Positions 41,573-49,595 of a stretch of DNA of 64,000 bases are shown in pieces. The notes under the pieces are model-generated. The model was not told the DNA's origin and ran no database searches. It worked only from the letters and a program-made list of their open reading frames with translations. This stretch comes from CADCVQ01 sp038260305. GTDB taxonomy: Bacteria > Actinomycetota > Thermoleophilia > Solirubrobacterales > Solirubrobacteraceae. Each line of letters starts with the position of its first letter. Within the stretch, counting starts at the first letter, position 1. Position numbers and translations under genes: made by a program. Location: positions 62,001 through 126,000 of the forward strand of contig JBBSNY010000007.1 in the NCBI GenBank assembly GCA_038260305.1, in the 5' to 3' direction.

Positions 41573-42585
41573 GTGCCCGATCCCGGGCCCCTCGGCATGA
41601 CGGCGCCATTGCGGCCGAGCGCGGCGCGCAGGCCAAGCGTGGACGCGAGCCTGACCGGCCGGCGCACCGACGCCGCGGCGCGGTACGTGCGCCACTCGCG
41701 CAGGCCCTGGATGCGCCCGCGGATCGGCGCCGTCGAGCGATCGACGACGAGCGCGTAGGTGACGTAGGCGAGGTCGTACAGGACGATCAGCGGCGCGTAG
41801 CGGACGAGGTGCGCGGTCGTCGCGTTCTTTGCCAGCATCCGCACCCGGTTGCGACCGACGTGGAAGTACTTGTAGTCCGAACGGTGGCGGGTCGTCGCCG
41901 AGTGGTGGTGGTGGACGATCGCGCGCGGCTCGAGCAGGCAGCGCCAGCCCGCCATCCGCGCGCGCCAGGCGACGTCGGCGTCCTCGAGGTAGACGCCGAA
42001 GGAGGTGTCGAAGCCGCCGATCGCGTCGAGCATCGCGCGGCGGTACAGTGCCGCGCCGCCGCTCGTCCCGAAGACCTCGGTGATCTGCGTCTCCGCCTGC
42101 GCGGACGGCTTGCCGACGAGGCGGTCGACCGCGGTGCCGAGCCAGTCGATCTCCAGGCCGGCCGAGTTGACGACGTCGCCCTCAGCGCGATCGACGAACA
42201 GCATCTTCGCCGCCACCGAGCCGACATCGTCGGCGCTGCGCCCCGCGGCGAGCATCGCTACGACGCCATCCGGCTCGATCGTCGCATCGTCGCCGATCGT
42301 CAGCGCCCACTCCCCGTGCGCGGCATCGAGGCCCGCGACGACGCCGCCGGCGTAGCCCCGGTTGGCGGTCAGCGTCACGATCCGCGCCGACGGGCACAGC
42401 TCGGCGATGTGCGCCGTGGCGCGGTTCTCCGGCGACGCGTTGTCGACGACGACGATCTCCGTCGCGCCGTCGACGCGCGCGAGTGCGGCCTGCAGCGAGT
42501 CCAGGCACGCGGGCAGCAGGTCCTGGCGCAGGTAGGTCAGGATCACGGCCGAGACGACGATGGGCTGGCTCTCGGCGATGGTCAT
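41569..42585 (-). CDS. GT2 glycosyltransferase
   Basis: This 338-residue GT-A enzyme has VSAVILTYLRQDLLPACL, VVVDNASPENR, the nucleotide-sugar site TIGDDATIEPD and GGFDTSFGVYLEDADVAWRAR. It ends in a hydrophobic segment (YAPLIVLYDLAYVTYALVV). The ATG at 42585 is 14 bases after the flippase stop codon. It belongs to the five-gene minus-strand operon 45681 to 40574. Confidence 0.88.
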   Translation of the reverse strand: MTIAESQPIVVSAVILTYLRQDLLPACLDSLQAALARVDGATEIVVVDNASPENRATAHIAELCPSARIVTLTANRGYAGGVVAGLDAAHGEWALTIGDDATIEPDGVVAMLAAGRSADDVGSVAAKMLFVDRAEGDVVNSAGLEIDWLGTAVDRLVGKPSAQAETQITEVFGTSGGAALYRRAMLDAIGGFDTSFGVYLEDADVAWRARMAGWRCLLEPRAIVHHHHSATTRHRSDYKYFHVGRNRVRMLAKNATTAHLVRYAPLIVLYDLAYVTYALVVDRSTAPIRGRIQGLREWRTYRAAASVRRPVRLASTLGLRAALGRNGAVMPRGPGSGT

Positions 42586-42598
42586 CTCGGGTCGAAGG

Positions 42599-44047
42599 CT
42601 AGAGCGTTGACTCGCCGCCGCCGGTCTCGTCCGACGCGACGACGAGCGTGCCACGCCGCGACCGCAGCCGCGCGAGGACGGAGGCGATGAACGCGCGCAG
42701 GCGCCACAGCAGGGCGGCCGTCAGCACGAGCAGTGCGAGGCCGGCCGGCAGTGCGCCGCCGTGCACGAGCGCCGCGCAGGCGAGGGCGCCGATGACGAGC
42801 GAGACGGCGATTGCGCGGCCGGCGGGCGCGGCGACGTCCGGACACGTCGTCCTCACGCGCAGGCCGAGCCCGCCGGACATCACGATCTGGCCGCCGAGCA
42901 GCGACGCCGCGACGAGATCGACCCGCGCGCCGGCGATCGCCACGGCGACGATCGCGAAGACGACCGGCAGCGGCCCGCCGAGGGCGAACGGCAGGACCGT
43001 CGCGCGCTCGAAGCCGCGCGCGAGCATCTGGTAGCTGAACATCGCGATGTTGCCGATCGGCACGGCGGCGGCCATCGACAGGACGAGCGCGGCGACGATC
43101 GCGTGCGACGTCTGCCCGAGGAATGCCCGCGCGATGAGGCTGCCGAACAGTGCGCAGACCGCCGTCGCCCCCGCGCCGAGCACGGCGATGACCGTCAGCG
43201 CGATCGTCACGACGTGGCGCTCGCCCTCGGGATCCTGACCGCGGCCGTGCGCCAGGCGCGGGTACAGCGACGTCGCGACGATCCCCTGGATCGCGTTGAC
43301 GCCGGTCAGCAGCCGCACGCACGCCGCGAAGATGCCGGCGGCGGCGGGCCGACCCGCGCCGCTGAGCACAAGCGTGCCGGCGGCCGTGCTCGTCTGCGTC
43401 GTGAACGCCGGCCCGACGACCTCGAACACCGATCGCCACGGGCCGCCTCGCACGCGCATGGCGACGCGCACCGCCGCCAACGGGCGCCGGCCGAAGACGG
43501 CCATGACGGCGACGATCGCCACGCACTCGAGCGCGCCGGCGAGTGGCAGCGGGAAGCTGCCGCCGAGGACGTAGAAGCCGCAGGCCGCGACCGCGAGCAC
43601 GCCCGAGCGGGCGAACATGTACGTCGCCCACGGCCGCGCGTCGCCGCCGCCGTAGGGCTCCCAGACGTTGAGCACCGCGAACAGGACCAGCGCGAGCACG
43701 AACGGCAGCGTCGCGGGCAGCGAGCCCGAGACGTTCAGCGCGCCGAGCACGAGCGCGACCGGCGTCATCGCGAGCGCGAGCAGCAGCCGCATCCGGACGA
43801 TCTGGCCCCGGCGCTCGTCGTCGAGCTCACCCTGGGCGACCATTCGCGCGCCGACGACGTTCGTGCCGATGTCGATGACGATCTGCAGCACGCCATAGAG
43901 CGCCTGCGCCGCGAGCACCGTCCCGAAGTCCACGCCCGACATGACGCGGATCCCGATCGCCAGCCAGAGCAGCTGCGAAGCGTGGCCGAGCGCCGTCGCG
44001 ATGCCGAAGCTCGCCGCGGAGCGCCTGACGGACATCGCCGCGCTCAC
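42599..44047 (-). CDS. Polysaccharide flippase (Wzx-like, MOP superfamily)
   Basis: This 482-residue protein has about 12 to 14 hydrophobic helices and Wzx/MATE-like sequence, including ATALGHASQLLWLAIGIRVM at the start, AQALYGVLQIVIDIGTNVVG, and SLYPRLAHGRG between helices. It would flip lipid-linked repeat units across the membrane. The start is GTG at 44047 (or ATG 44035). It lies 12 bases from the methyltransferase gene and 13 from the next GT2. Confidence 0.8.
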   Translation of the reverse strand: MSAAMSVRRSAASFGIATALGHASQLLWLAIGIRVMSGVDFGTVLAAQALYGVLQIVIDIGTNVVGARMVAQGELDDERRGQIVRMRLLLALAMTPVALVLGALNVSGSLPATLPFVLALVLFAVLNVWEPYGGGDARPWATYMFARSGVLAVAACGFYVLGGSFPLPLAGALECVAIVAVMAVFGRRPLAAVRVAMRVRGGPWRSVFEVVGPAFTTQTSTAAGTLVLSGAGRPAAAGIFAACVRLLTGVNAIQGIVATSLYPRLAHGRGQDPEGERHVVTIALTVIAVLGAGATAVCALFGSLIARAFLGQTSHAIVAALVLSMAAAVPIGNIAMFSYQMLARGFERATVLPFALGGPLPVVFAIVAVAIAGARVDLVAASLLGGQIVMSGGLGLRVRTTCPDVAAPAGRAIAVSLVIGALACAALVHGGALPAGLALLVLTAALLWRLRAFIASVLARLRSRRGTLVVASDETGGGESTL

Positions 44048-44059
44048 CGGGAGATCAGC

Positions 44060-44788
44060 TCAGCGGGGCTTGCGCAGGATGACGACGGCGTAGCTCGTCA
44101 ACGCCGCGATCGGGTGACGCACGAGCCACGCGGACTTCGCCTCCTCGAGCGCGCGCACGGGCTGGAGCAGCGGCCGGTTGTAGTACGGATGGCCGTAGTA
44201 GCCGCGGTACTCGACGACCTCGTAGCCGATCGCGGCGAGCCGCCCGATCGCCCGCGTACTCGGGCCGCGGCTCCAGCTGTAGTGGGCGGGGAACTTGTCC
44301 TGCTGGTAGCGGTCGCGCGGGTTGAAGAGGTCGAGCAGGCGGCCGGTGAGGTTCTCGGGCAGCAGCCGGTTGGCGAGAAACGGCAGCGCGTACAGCGTCG
44401 AGAAGCAGTGCGCGGTGACGCCGCCGGGTGCGAGCACGTCGAAGATGTTGCGGTAGTACTGCTCGCCGTCGGCGACGTGCTCGTTGACCATGCGGCTGAA
44501 GACGAGGTCGAACCGCGCGCGCGGTAGCGACGCCGGGCTCGCGTTCGACATGTCCATGTGCAGCGTCTCGTAGGCCGCGCCGGCCTTCGCGAGCTCGCCG
44601 GCGTCGATGTCGTTCGTCGTGTAGCGCAGGCCCCCGGCGTCGAACTGGTCGGGCGACAGCGTCGGGTTGGCGCCCGAGCCGATCTCCAGCAGCGATGCCG
44701 GCTCATAGCGCGCCACGAGCTCGGCGAGGAATGTCGGCGCCATCGTCCAACCGGGAAAGCGCAGGTAGTGCTCGTAGGAGACCGTCAT
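44060..44788 (-). CDS. SAM-dependent methyltransferase
   Basis: This 242-residue class I methyltransferase has the SAM-binding motif ASLLEIGSGANPTLSP, NDIDAGELA as the acidic motif II and a FDLVFSRMVNEHVAD core. The ATG overlaps the upstream GT2 stop (ATGA). In this operon it may methylate a sugar or the non-reducing end of the glycan; the substrate is not evident. The open frame continues upstream of 44788 but only as antisense-like sequence inside the GT2 gene. Confidence 0.85.
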   Translation of the reverse strand: MTVSYEHYLRFPGWTMAPTFLAELVARYEPASLLEIGSGANPTLSPDQFDAGGLRYTTNDIDAGELAKAGAAYETLHMDMSNASPASLPRARFDLVFSRMVNEHVADGEQYYRNIFDVLAPGGVTAHCFSTLYALPFLANRLLPENLTGRLLDLFNPRDRYQQDKFPAHYSWSRGPSTRAIGRLAAIGYEVVEYRGYYGHPYYNRPLLQPVRALEEAKSAWLVRHPIAALTSYAVVILRKPR

Positions 44789-45681
44789 CGGCGCTTGACC
44801 CGTTCCGCGCCGCGAGAGAGCGCGCTGTGGCAGACCGACAGCGTGAGCTTGGCGCCGATGCCGGCGTAGACCGCCCCGTCGAGCAGGACGTGATCGCCGC
44901 CGAGGTGGCGGCGGTAGAAACGCCCCATCGACTGGTGAAAGGCGGCGTTCTGGCGCAGGCGCCGGTGCGTGCCCGCCGTCGCGCCCTTGACGTGCAGCAT
45001 CGTCACGGTCCCGTTGTACAGCACGTCCCAGCCGGCGCGGCGAAAGCGCGTGCACCAGTCGAGGTCCTCGCCGTACATGAAGAAGCCCGGGTCCAGCAGC
45101 CCCACCCGCTCCATCGCGTCGCGGCGCACGAGCATGAACGCGCCGTTGACCGCGTCGACCGGGCCGACCCCGTGCTCGTCGAGCTCGGGCGCGAGGTAGC
45201 CGCTGTCCGAGCCGCGCCCGCCGCCCGGGCGGAAGTAGCGCAGCGCATCGGCGACCGACGGGATCGAGCGCTTGGCGGCGTGGTCGAAGCTGCCGTCGCG
45301 GCGCACGAGCCGGCAGCCGGCGACGGCGGCGCGCGGGTGCTCGGCGAGGAAGTCCGACATCGCGTCGAGCACGCCCGGCCAGACCTCGGTGTCGGGGTTC
45401 AGCAGCAGGACCTGCTCGGCGCGGGTCTCGCGCAGTGCGAGGTTGTTGGCCCGCGAGAAGCCGACGTTGTCGGGCAGCGCCGTGAAGGCGACGTGAGGGA
45501 ACCCATCGCGGACCGCCTCGGCGGTGCCGTCGTCGCTGGCGTTGTCGATGACCGTGACGGTCAGCGGGCCGCACGTGTAGGGGTGCTCGTCGAGCGAGGC
45601 GAGACAGGCGACGAGCAGGTCGCGACAGCGATAGGAGACGATCACGATCTCCAGCGACCGCTCGCCGGCCGGCTCGGTCAT
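44785..45681 (-). CDS. GT2 glycosyltransferase (rhamnosyltransferase type)
   Basis: This 298-residue GT-A enzyme has LEIVIVSYRCRDLL, VTVIDNASDDGTAEAV, DNVGFSRANN, LLLNPDTEVWPG (DxD equivalent) and GLLDPGFFMYGEDLDWCTRFR. It is first in the minus-strand operon of the polysaccharide cluster. The upstream gap to yebC is about 40 bases, so it has either a promoter there or read-through from yebC. Confidence 0.9.
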   Translation of the reverse strand: MTEPAGERSLEIVIVSYRCRDLLVACLASLDEHPYTCGPLTVTVIDNASDDGTAEAVRDGFPHVAFTALPDNVGFSRANNLALRETRAEQVLLLNPDTEVWPGVLDAMSDFLAEHPRAAVAGCRLVRRDGSFDHAAKRSIPSVADALRYFRPGGGRGSDSGYLAPELDEHGVGPVDAVNGAFMLVRRDAMERVGLLDPGFFMYGEDLDWCTRFRRAGWDVLYNGTVTMLHVKGATAGTHRRLRQNAAFHQSMGRFYRRHLGGDHVLLDGAVYAGIGAKLTLSVCHSALSRGAERVKRR

Positions 45682-45721
45682 CGCTCGGGCGCCGGCTGCA
45701 CCGGTGCCGGGCCGCGGCGGC

Positions 45722-46477
45722 TCAGAGTCCTGCCGCCGCCCGTTCGAGGACGTCGGCGTCGATGTCGAAGTTCGCGTGCACGGCGTCGACGTCGTCGTTG
45801 TCCTCGAGCGCGTCTATGAGGCGCATGAGCTTCGTGGCATCGTCCTCGTCGACGGGCACGCGCGCCTTCGGCAGCCAGGCGAGCTCGGCCGACTGGATCT
45901 CGATGCCGGCCTCGGTCAGCGCGGCGCGCACTCCCGTCAGCAGGCCCGGCTCGGTGAGAACCTCGAAGACGCCATCCTCGTCGGCGATGTCCTCCGCCCC
46001 CGCCTCGATCGCCGGCATGAGATCGTCCTCGGAGTACTGCTCGGCGTCGACGACGATGAGGCCGCGCTTGTCGAAGAGGTAGGCGACGGAGCCCGGCTCG
46101 CCGAGGCTGCCGCCGTACTTGCCGAGCACGTGGCGCACGTCGGCGCCGGTGCGGTTGCGGTTCTCGGTCATCGCCTCGATCAGCATCGCCACGCCGCCGG
46201 GCGCGTAGGCCTCGTACATGACGTCCTCGATCGCGGCGGCGTCCGCGCCGGCGCCGGTCCCCTTCGCGATCGCGCGCTCGATGTTGTCCTTCGGCATCGA
46301 GGCGTCCCTCGCCTTCTGGACGGCGAGCTGCAGCGACGGGTTGCCCTCGAGCTCGCCGCCGCCCTCACGCGCCGCCGTCGTGATCCCGCGCGCGAGCTTC
46401 GTGAAGAGCTTGCCGCGGCGGGAGTCGACGATCGCCTTCTTGTGCTTGATCGAGGCCCACTTGGAATGTCCGGACAT
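45722..46477 (-). CDS. yebC: YebC/PmpR family translation/transcription factor
   Basis: This 251-residue protein has the hallmark start MSGHSKWASIKHKKAIVD, then RGKLFTKLARGI and ENRNRTGADVRHVLGKYGG. YebC-family proteins help ribosomes through difficult motifs such as polyproline and are also described as regulators. The ATG at 46477 is fixed by the conserved N-terminus. It is usually adjacent to ruvC, but here the polysaccharide cluster lies between them. Confidence 0.96.
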   Translation of the reverse strand: MSGHSKWASIKHKKAIVDSRRGKLFTKLARGITTAAREGGGELEGNPSLQLAVQKARDASMPKDNIERAIAKGTGAGADAAAIEDVMYEAYAPGGVAMLIEAMTENRNRTGADVRHVLGKYGGSLGEPGSVAYLFDKRGLIVVDAEQYSEDDLMPAIEAGAEDIADEDGVFEVLTEPGLLTGVRAALTEAGIEIQSAELAWLPKARVPVDEDDATKLMRLIDALEDNDDVDAVHANFDIDADVLERAAAGL

Positions 46478-46527
46478 TGCGGTCGAGTCTAGAAGGCACT
46501 CGAAGCGGCGGTGCATCGCTCCCGAGC

Positions 46528-46563
46528 TACCTAATGGATACTCCGCAACAGAACCATTAGGTA
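46528..46563. promoter_or_regulatory. 10-bp inverted repeat at the MOSC gene start (possible operator)
   Basis: TACCTAATGG (46528-46537) and CCATTAGGTA (46554-46563) are perfect reverse complements with a 16-base spacer. They end 2 bases before the MOSC start codon. The patch is strikingly AT-rich for this genome. The size and symmetry fit a dimeric repressor site of MarR/HxlR/TetR type covering the promoter or start. Confidence 0.6.
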
Positions 46564-46565
46564 TC

Positions 46566-47219
46566 ATGCCCACCATGTCGATCTACGTGCAGCAGCTTTG
46601 GCGCTACCCCGTGAAGTCCATGGCCGGCGAGGCGCTCGAGCGCGCGGAGCTGCGCGCCGACGGGATCGCCGGCGACCGCCTCGTCGTCATCGGCGGTCCG
46701 AACGGGATCATCACCTCGCGCACCCGCCCGCGGCTGCTGGCGCTGCGCGCGACGCTCGGCCCCGACGGCGAGCCGCTCGTCAACGGCATGCCCGCTTCCT
46801 CCGACGTCGTCGGCGCGATCGTCGAGCTCGCCGCCGGCCCGGGTGCGCAGCTCGCGACGCTGGACACGACCGAGCGCTTCGACATCCTGCCGCTGCTTGT
46901 CGCCACCGACGGCGCGATCCGCGCCTTCGGACGCGACGGACGGCGGCTGCGGCCGAACATCGTGCTCGGCGGCGTCGAGGGCCTCGCCGAGCGCGACTGG
47001 GAGGGTGCCGAGCTGCGGATCGGCGACACGGTCATCGAGCTGGACTCGCTGCGCGCGCGCTGCATCATGACGACGTTTCACCCGGACACCCTCGTGCAGG
47101 ACGTCGAGGTGCTCAAGGACATCAACCGCCGCTTCGACGGCAAGCTCGCGCTGAACTCGGCGGTGCAGCGGCCGGGAACGATCGCCCTCGGAGACGCCGC
47201 GGAGATCGTCCCCGCGTAG
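46566..47219 (+). CDS. MOSC-domain protein
   Basis: This 217-residue protein has the MOSC N-terminal barrel (VQQLWRYPVKSMAGEAL) and core (FRPNIVL-like RLRPNIVLGGVEG, ARCIMTTFHPDT) with the conserved Cys in SLRARCIMTT. MOSC proteins bind the molybdenum cofactor and can reduce N-hydroxylated compounds or transfer sulfur. ATGs at 46566 and 46575 are both possible starts. The inverted repeat immediately upstream suggests tight regulation. Confidence 0.88.
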   Translation: MPTMSIYVQQLWRYPVKSMAGEALERAELRADGIAGDRLVVIGGPNGIITSRTRPRLLALRATLGPDGEPLVNGMPASSDVVGAIVELAAGPGAQLATLDTTERFDILPLLVATDGAIRAFGRDGRRLRPNIVLGGVEGLAERDWEGAELRIGDTVIELDSLRARCIMTTFHPDTLVQDVEVLKDINRRFDGKLALNSAVQRPGTIALGDAAEIVPA

Positions 47220-47224
47220 GCGGC

Positions 47225-49468
47225 TCAGCGGCTGCGCCCGACGATGACCTTCGTCATCCGGCTGCGCTTGGGCCGCGAGACGCGGTTGCCGCCGTACCGC
47301 GCCTGCACGGCGAGACGGCTCGCCAGGCTCCTGGCGAGGACGAACGAGGCGGAGGCGCGGTACCGGCACGACGGGCTCAGCGCGGGATGTCGCGTCGCCA
47401 GGATCCGCCCGCCGACGATGTAGCGCACGCGCACGACACCGCCGCAGACGCTGAGGCGGCTCAGGCCGTCAAGGCCCAAGGCCGGGCGCAGCGTGCCGCG
47501 CGTCAGGACGCAGCGCACACGACCGCCGCCCAGGCTGCGGCAGCGGGCGCCGACGCTCAGCCAGCGCGGGGCCAAACGGACCCGGACCCCGGATGTCGAG
47601 GCCGGCGGCGCGACGTCCGCAGCCGGCGGCGGCTGCGCGGCCGCGGTCGCGGCCGTCGCGGTCAGCAGCGCCTGGTTCGGCGACGACGCCGTGTCGCTGA
47701 CGACGCGCAACGACGCGGTCTTCGCGCCGGCGCTCGTCGGCACGAAGCGCACGTCGACGTCGCACGCGGCGCCGGGCGCGAGCGTCGCCGCGGCGCAGCC
47801 GTCGCCGGCGAGCTCGAAGTCCTCCGCGTCTCCGCCGGTGAGCGCGACGCCCGAGATCACGGCCGGCGCGGTTGCACGGTTCGTGACCGTGAAGGTCCGC
47901 GGCGGCCCGATGGCCGAGACCGTCACGCTGCCGAGGTCTGGGGACGCGCCGCCGATCGACAAGACGCTGCGCCCGAAGCGCGCGTCCATGCCCGTGCGCA
48001 GCTGCGTCGCGCTGAGCTGATCGGCGAGGATCGGGTTCGCCCGGTAGGAGAAGATCGGCGCCGGGAAGTCGAGCTCGAAGACGCGCGACCCGGCGGCCGT
48101 CAGCTCGGTGACCTTGCCGGTGCCGCCCCACGACACGACCCAGTTGCCGCCGGGCAAGTTGCGTGCGCCACCGCAGCAGAGCGATTGCGGCTCGGCCGGA
48201 TCGACGACCTGCTCGACGAACGTGGCGGTCCTCGCGGCCGCATCGATGGCGAAGCGCACGGCGCGCGGCGCGCGCCCACTCCACACGCCGGCGACGAGGC
48301 GCGTGCCGTTGTCGTGGACCGTGAGGTCGCCGCCGGGCAGGATGCGCGCGTCGTGCTGTCCGGACAGCGGCCCATTCGGATCGGGCGAGGCACCGCTCAG
48401 CACGGGATCGCCGACGACCGCAAGGCTCTCGCCGGGCACCGCCACGCCGCCGAGCTTCCAGTCGATCGCGCCGGCGCCCGCGCCCGCGACCCGGTAGACG
48501 GCGTTCAGCACGCGGAAGGAGATGACGAGGCCGTCGCCGTCGCGCTCGACGGAGTTCAGGTGGTAGACGTCATAGCCCCCGGCGCCCGTCGCGATGATCG
48601 GCTCGCGCCAGCTCACCGGTACCTCGGTGACCGGGATGTGGTCCGACGCGCGCCATTCCCACACGAGGTCGCCGCCGGGCGTGAGCTCCTGGACGACGCC
48701 GTCGATGATCGTCGCGTCGGCCGGCCCACCGATCGCCGTCAGGTCGACGTGCTCCAGCGGCCGGTAGATCGCCATGACGTAGTTGCCGTTGGGCAGCAAC
48801 TGCAGCTCGTGCAGGTCGCTCGCGTGGCCGACGGTGTTCAGCGCGCGAACGAGCGTCCCGTCGAGCGTGCGCTCCTCCATTCCCCCCTGCGGGCCGCCCA
48901 CGTTCCAGGCGACGTGGCCGTTCGCAAGCAGCTTCGCGTCGACCGGCGAGCTCGGCGCCCGGTACCACCAGACTGGCGCGCCGCCGTTGTCGTAGAAGGC
49001 CGCGTAGCCCTGCGAGTAGCCGGCCGGGAACGCGCCGAGAGCGAGGTCGGGTGTGACGAGGTAGTGGCTCGCCTGCGGAGTGCCCGTGCGACGCGCGGTG
49101 TATGGCGGGAAGTCCGCCGGCAGACAACGCACGTGGTACTCCCCGCTCGTGACGCCCGCGACGGTGAACGAGAAGGCGCGGTCGGCGGCGAGCGCCACGT
49201 CGCGGGCGAACGCGCCCGATCGCGGGCCGTCGCCGTCGACGGCAACGGTCGTCGCGGCCGGCGCGTCGACCGAGAGCTGCACGGGCGTGCCGGAGCAACG
49301 CACGACATAGTCGGCGATCGCCGGATCGAAGGCCGGCTGGAGATCCGGTACGGCGGTGATCGCCAGGGGGGCTGCCTGCGCTGCCTGCCCGGCGGCCGGA
49401 ACCGCGAACAGGCCGACGGTGAGCCATAGGGCGCAAGGGGCCCACCGGGGGAGTATGTGCACGAACAC
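47225..49468 (-). CDS. Secreted arylsulfotransferase (ASST)-like protein
   Basis: This protein has about 747 residues and an N-terminal signal peptide (CALWLTVGLFAVPAAGQAAQA). The central part follows the bacterial ASST beta-propeller pattern: GHASDLHELQLLPNGNYVM, YDVYHLNSVERDGDG and SGQHDARILPGGDLTVHDNG, with His residues at the usual catalytic positions. A choice-of-anchor type Ig-like domain (AEDFELAGDGCAAATLAPGA) and an Arg-rich C-terminal domain follow. Such enzymes move sulfate between phenols, or serve as surface binding proteins. The start is uncertain: GTG 49468 or 49462, or ATG 49510. Confidence 0.75.
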   Translation of the reverse strand: MFVHILPRWAPCALWLTVGLFAVPAAGQAAQAAPLAITAVPDLQPAFDPAIADYVVRCSGTPVQLSVDAPAATTVAVDGDGPRSGAFARDVALAADRAFSFTVAGVTSGEYHVRCLPADFPPYTARRTGTPQASHYLVTPDLALGAFPAGYSQGYAAFYDNGGAPVWWYRAPSSPVDAKLLANGHVAWNVGGPQGGMEERTLDGTLVRALNTVGHASDLHELQLLPNGNYVMAIYRPLEHVDLTAIGGPADATIIDGVVQELTPGGDLVWEWRASDHIPVTEVPVSWREPIIATGAGGYDVYHLNSVERDGDGLVISFRVLNAVYRVAGAGAGAIDWKLGGVAVPGESLAVVGDPVLSGASPDPNGPLSGQHDARILPGGDLTVHDNGTRLVAGVWSGRAPRAVRFAIDAAARTATFVEQVVDPAEPQSLCCGGARNLPGGNWVVSWGGTGKVTELTAAGSRVFELDFPAPIFSYRANPILADQLSATQLRTGMDARFGRSVLSIGGASPDLGSVTVSAIGPPRTFTVTNRATAPAVISGVALTGGDAEDFELAGDGCAAATLAPGAACDVDVRFVPTSAGAKTASLRVVSDTASSPNQALLTATAATAAAQPPPAADVAPPASTSGVRVRLAPRWLSVGARCRSLGGGRVRCVLTRGTLRPALGLDGLSRLSVCGGVVRVRYIVGGRILATRHPALSPSCRYRASASFVLARSLASRLAVQARYGGNRVSRPKRSRMTKVIVGRSR

Positions 49469-49595
49469 GTCATCGGCGGCTTTCGCGAATCGCGGAGGAT
49501 CTCGACACATATACGAGGCGATCTTCTGCGAGTGGCTGGCCGCGCGTAGCCGTCGAGAACCCCGTCGCGTGGCTCCCATTACGATCCGCAGCCTC

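Noticed and set aside
42761..44527. A 588-codon plus-strand frame opposite the flippase and methyltransferase
   Set aside because: Composition is Arg/Asp/His-rich with no motif, and the minus-strand genes are well supported and overlap as an operon.
46598..49429. A 943-codon open frame on the plus strand across the MOSC and arylsulfotransferase genes
   Set aside because: It is low-complexity Arg/Ala/Asp sequence antisense to a well-supported secreted protein; long antisense frames are expected in very GC-rich DNA.
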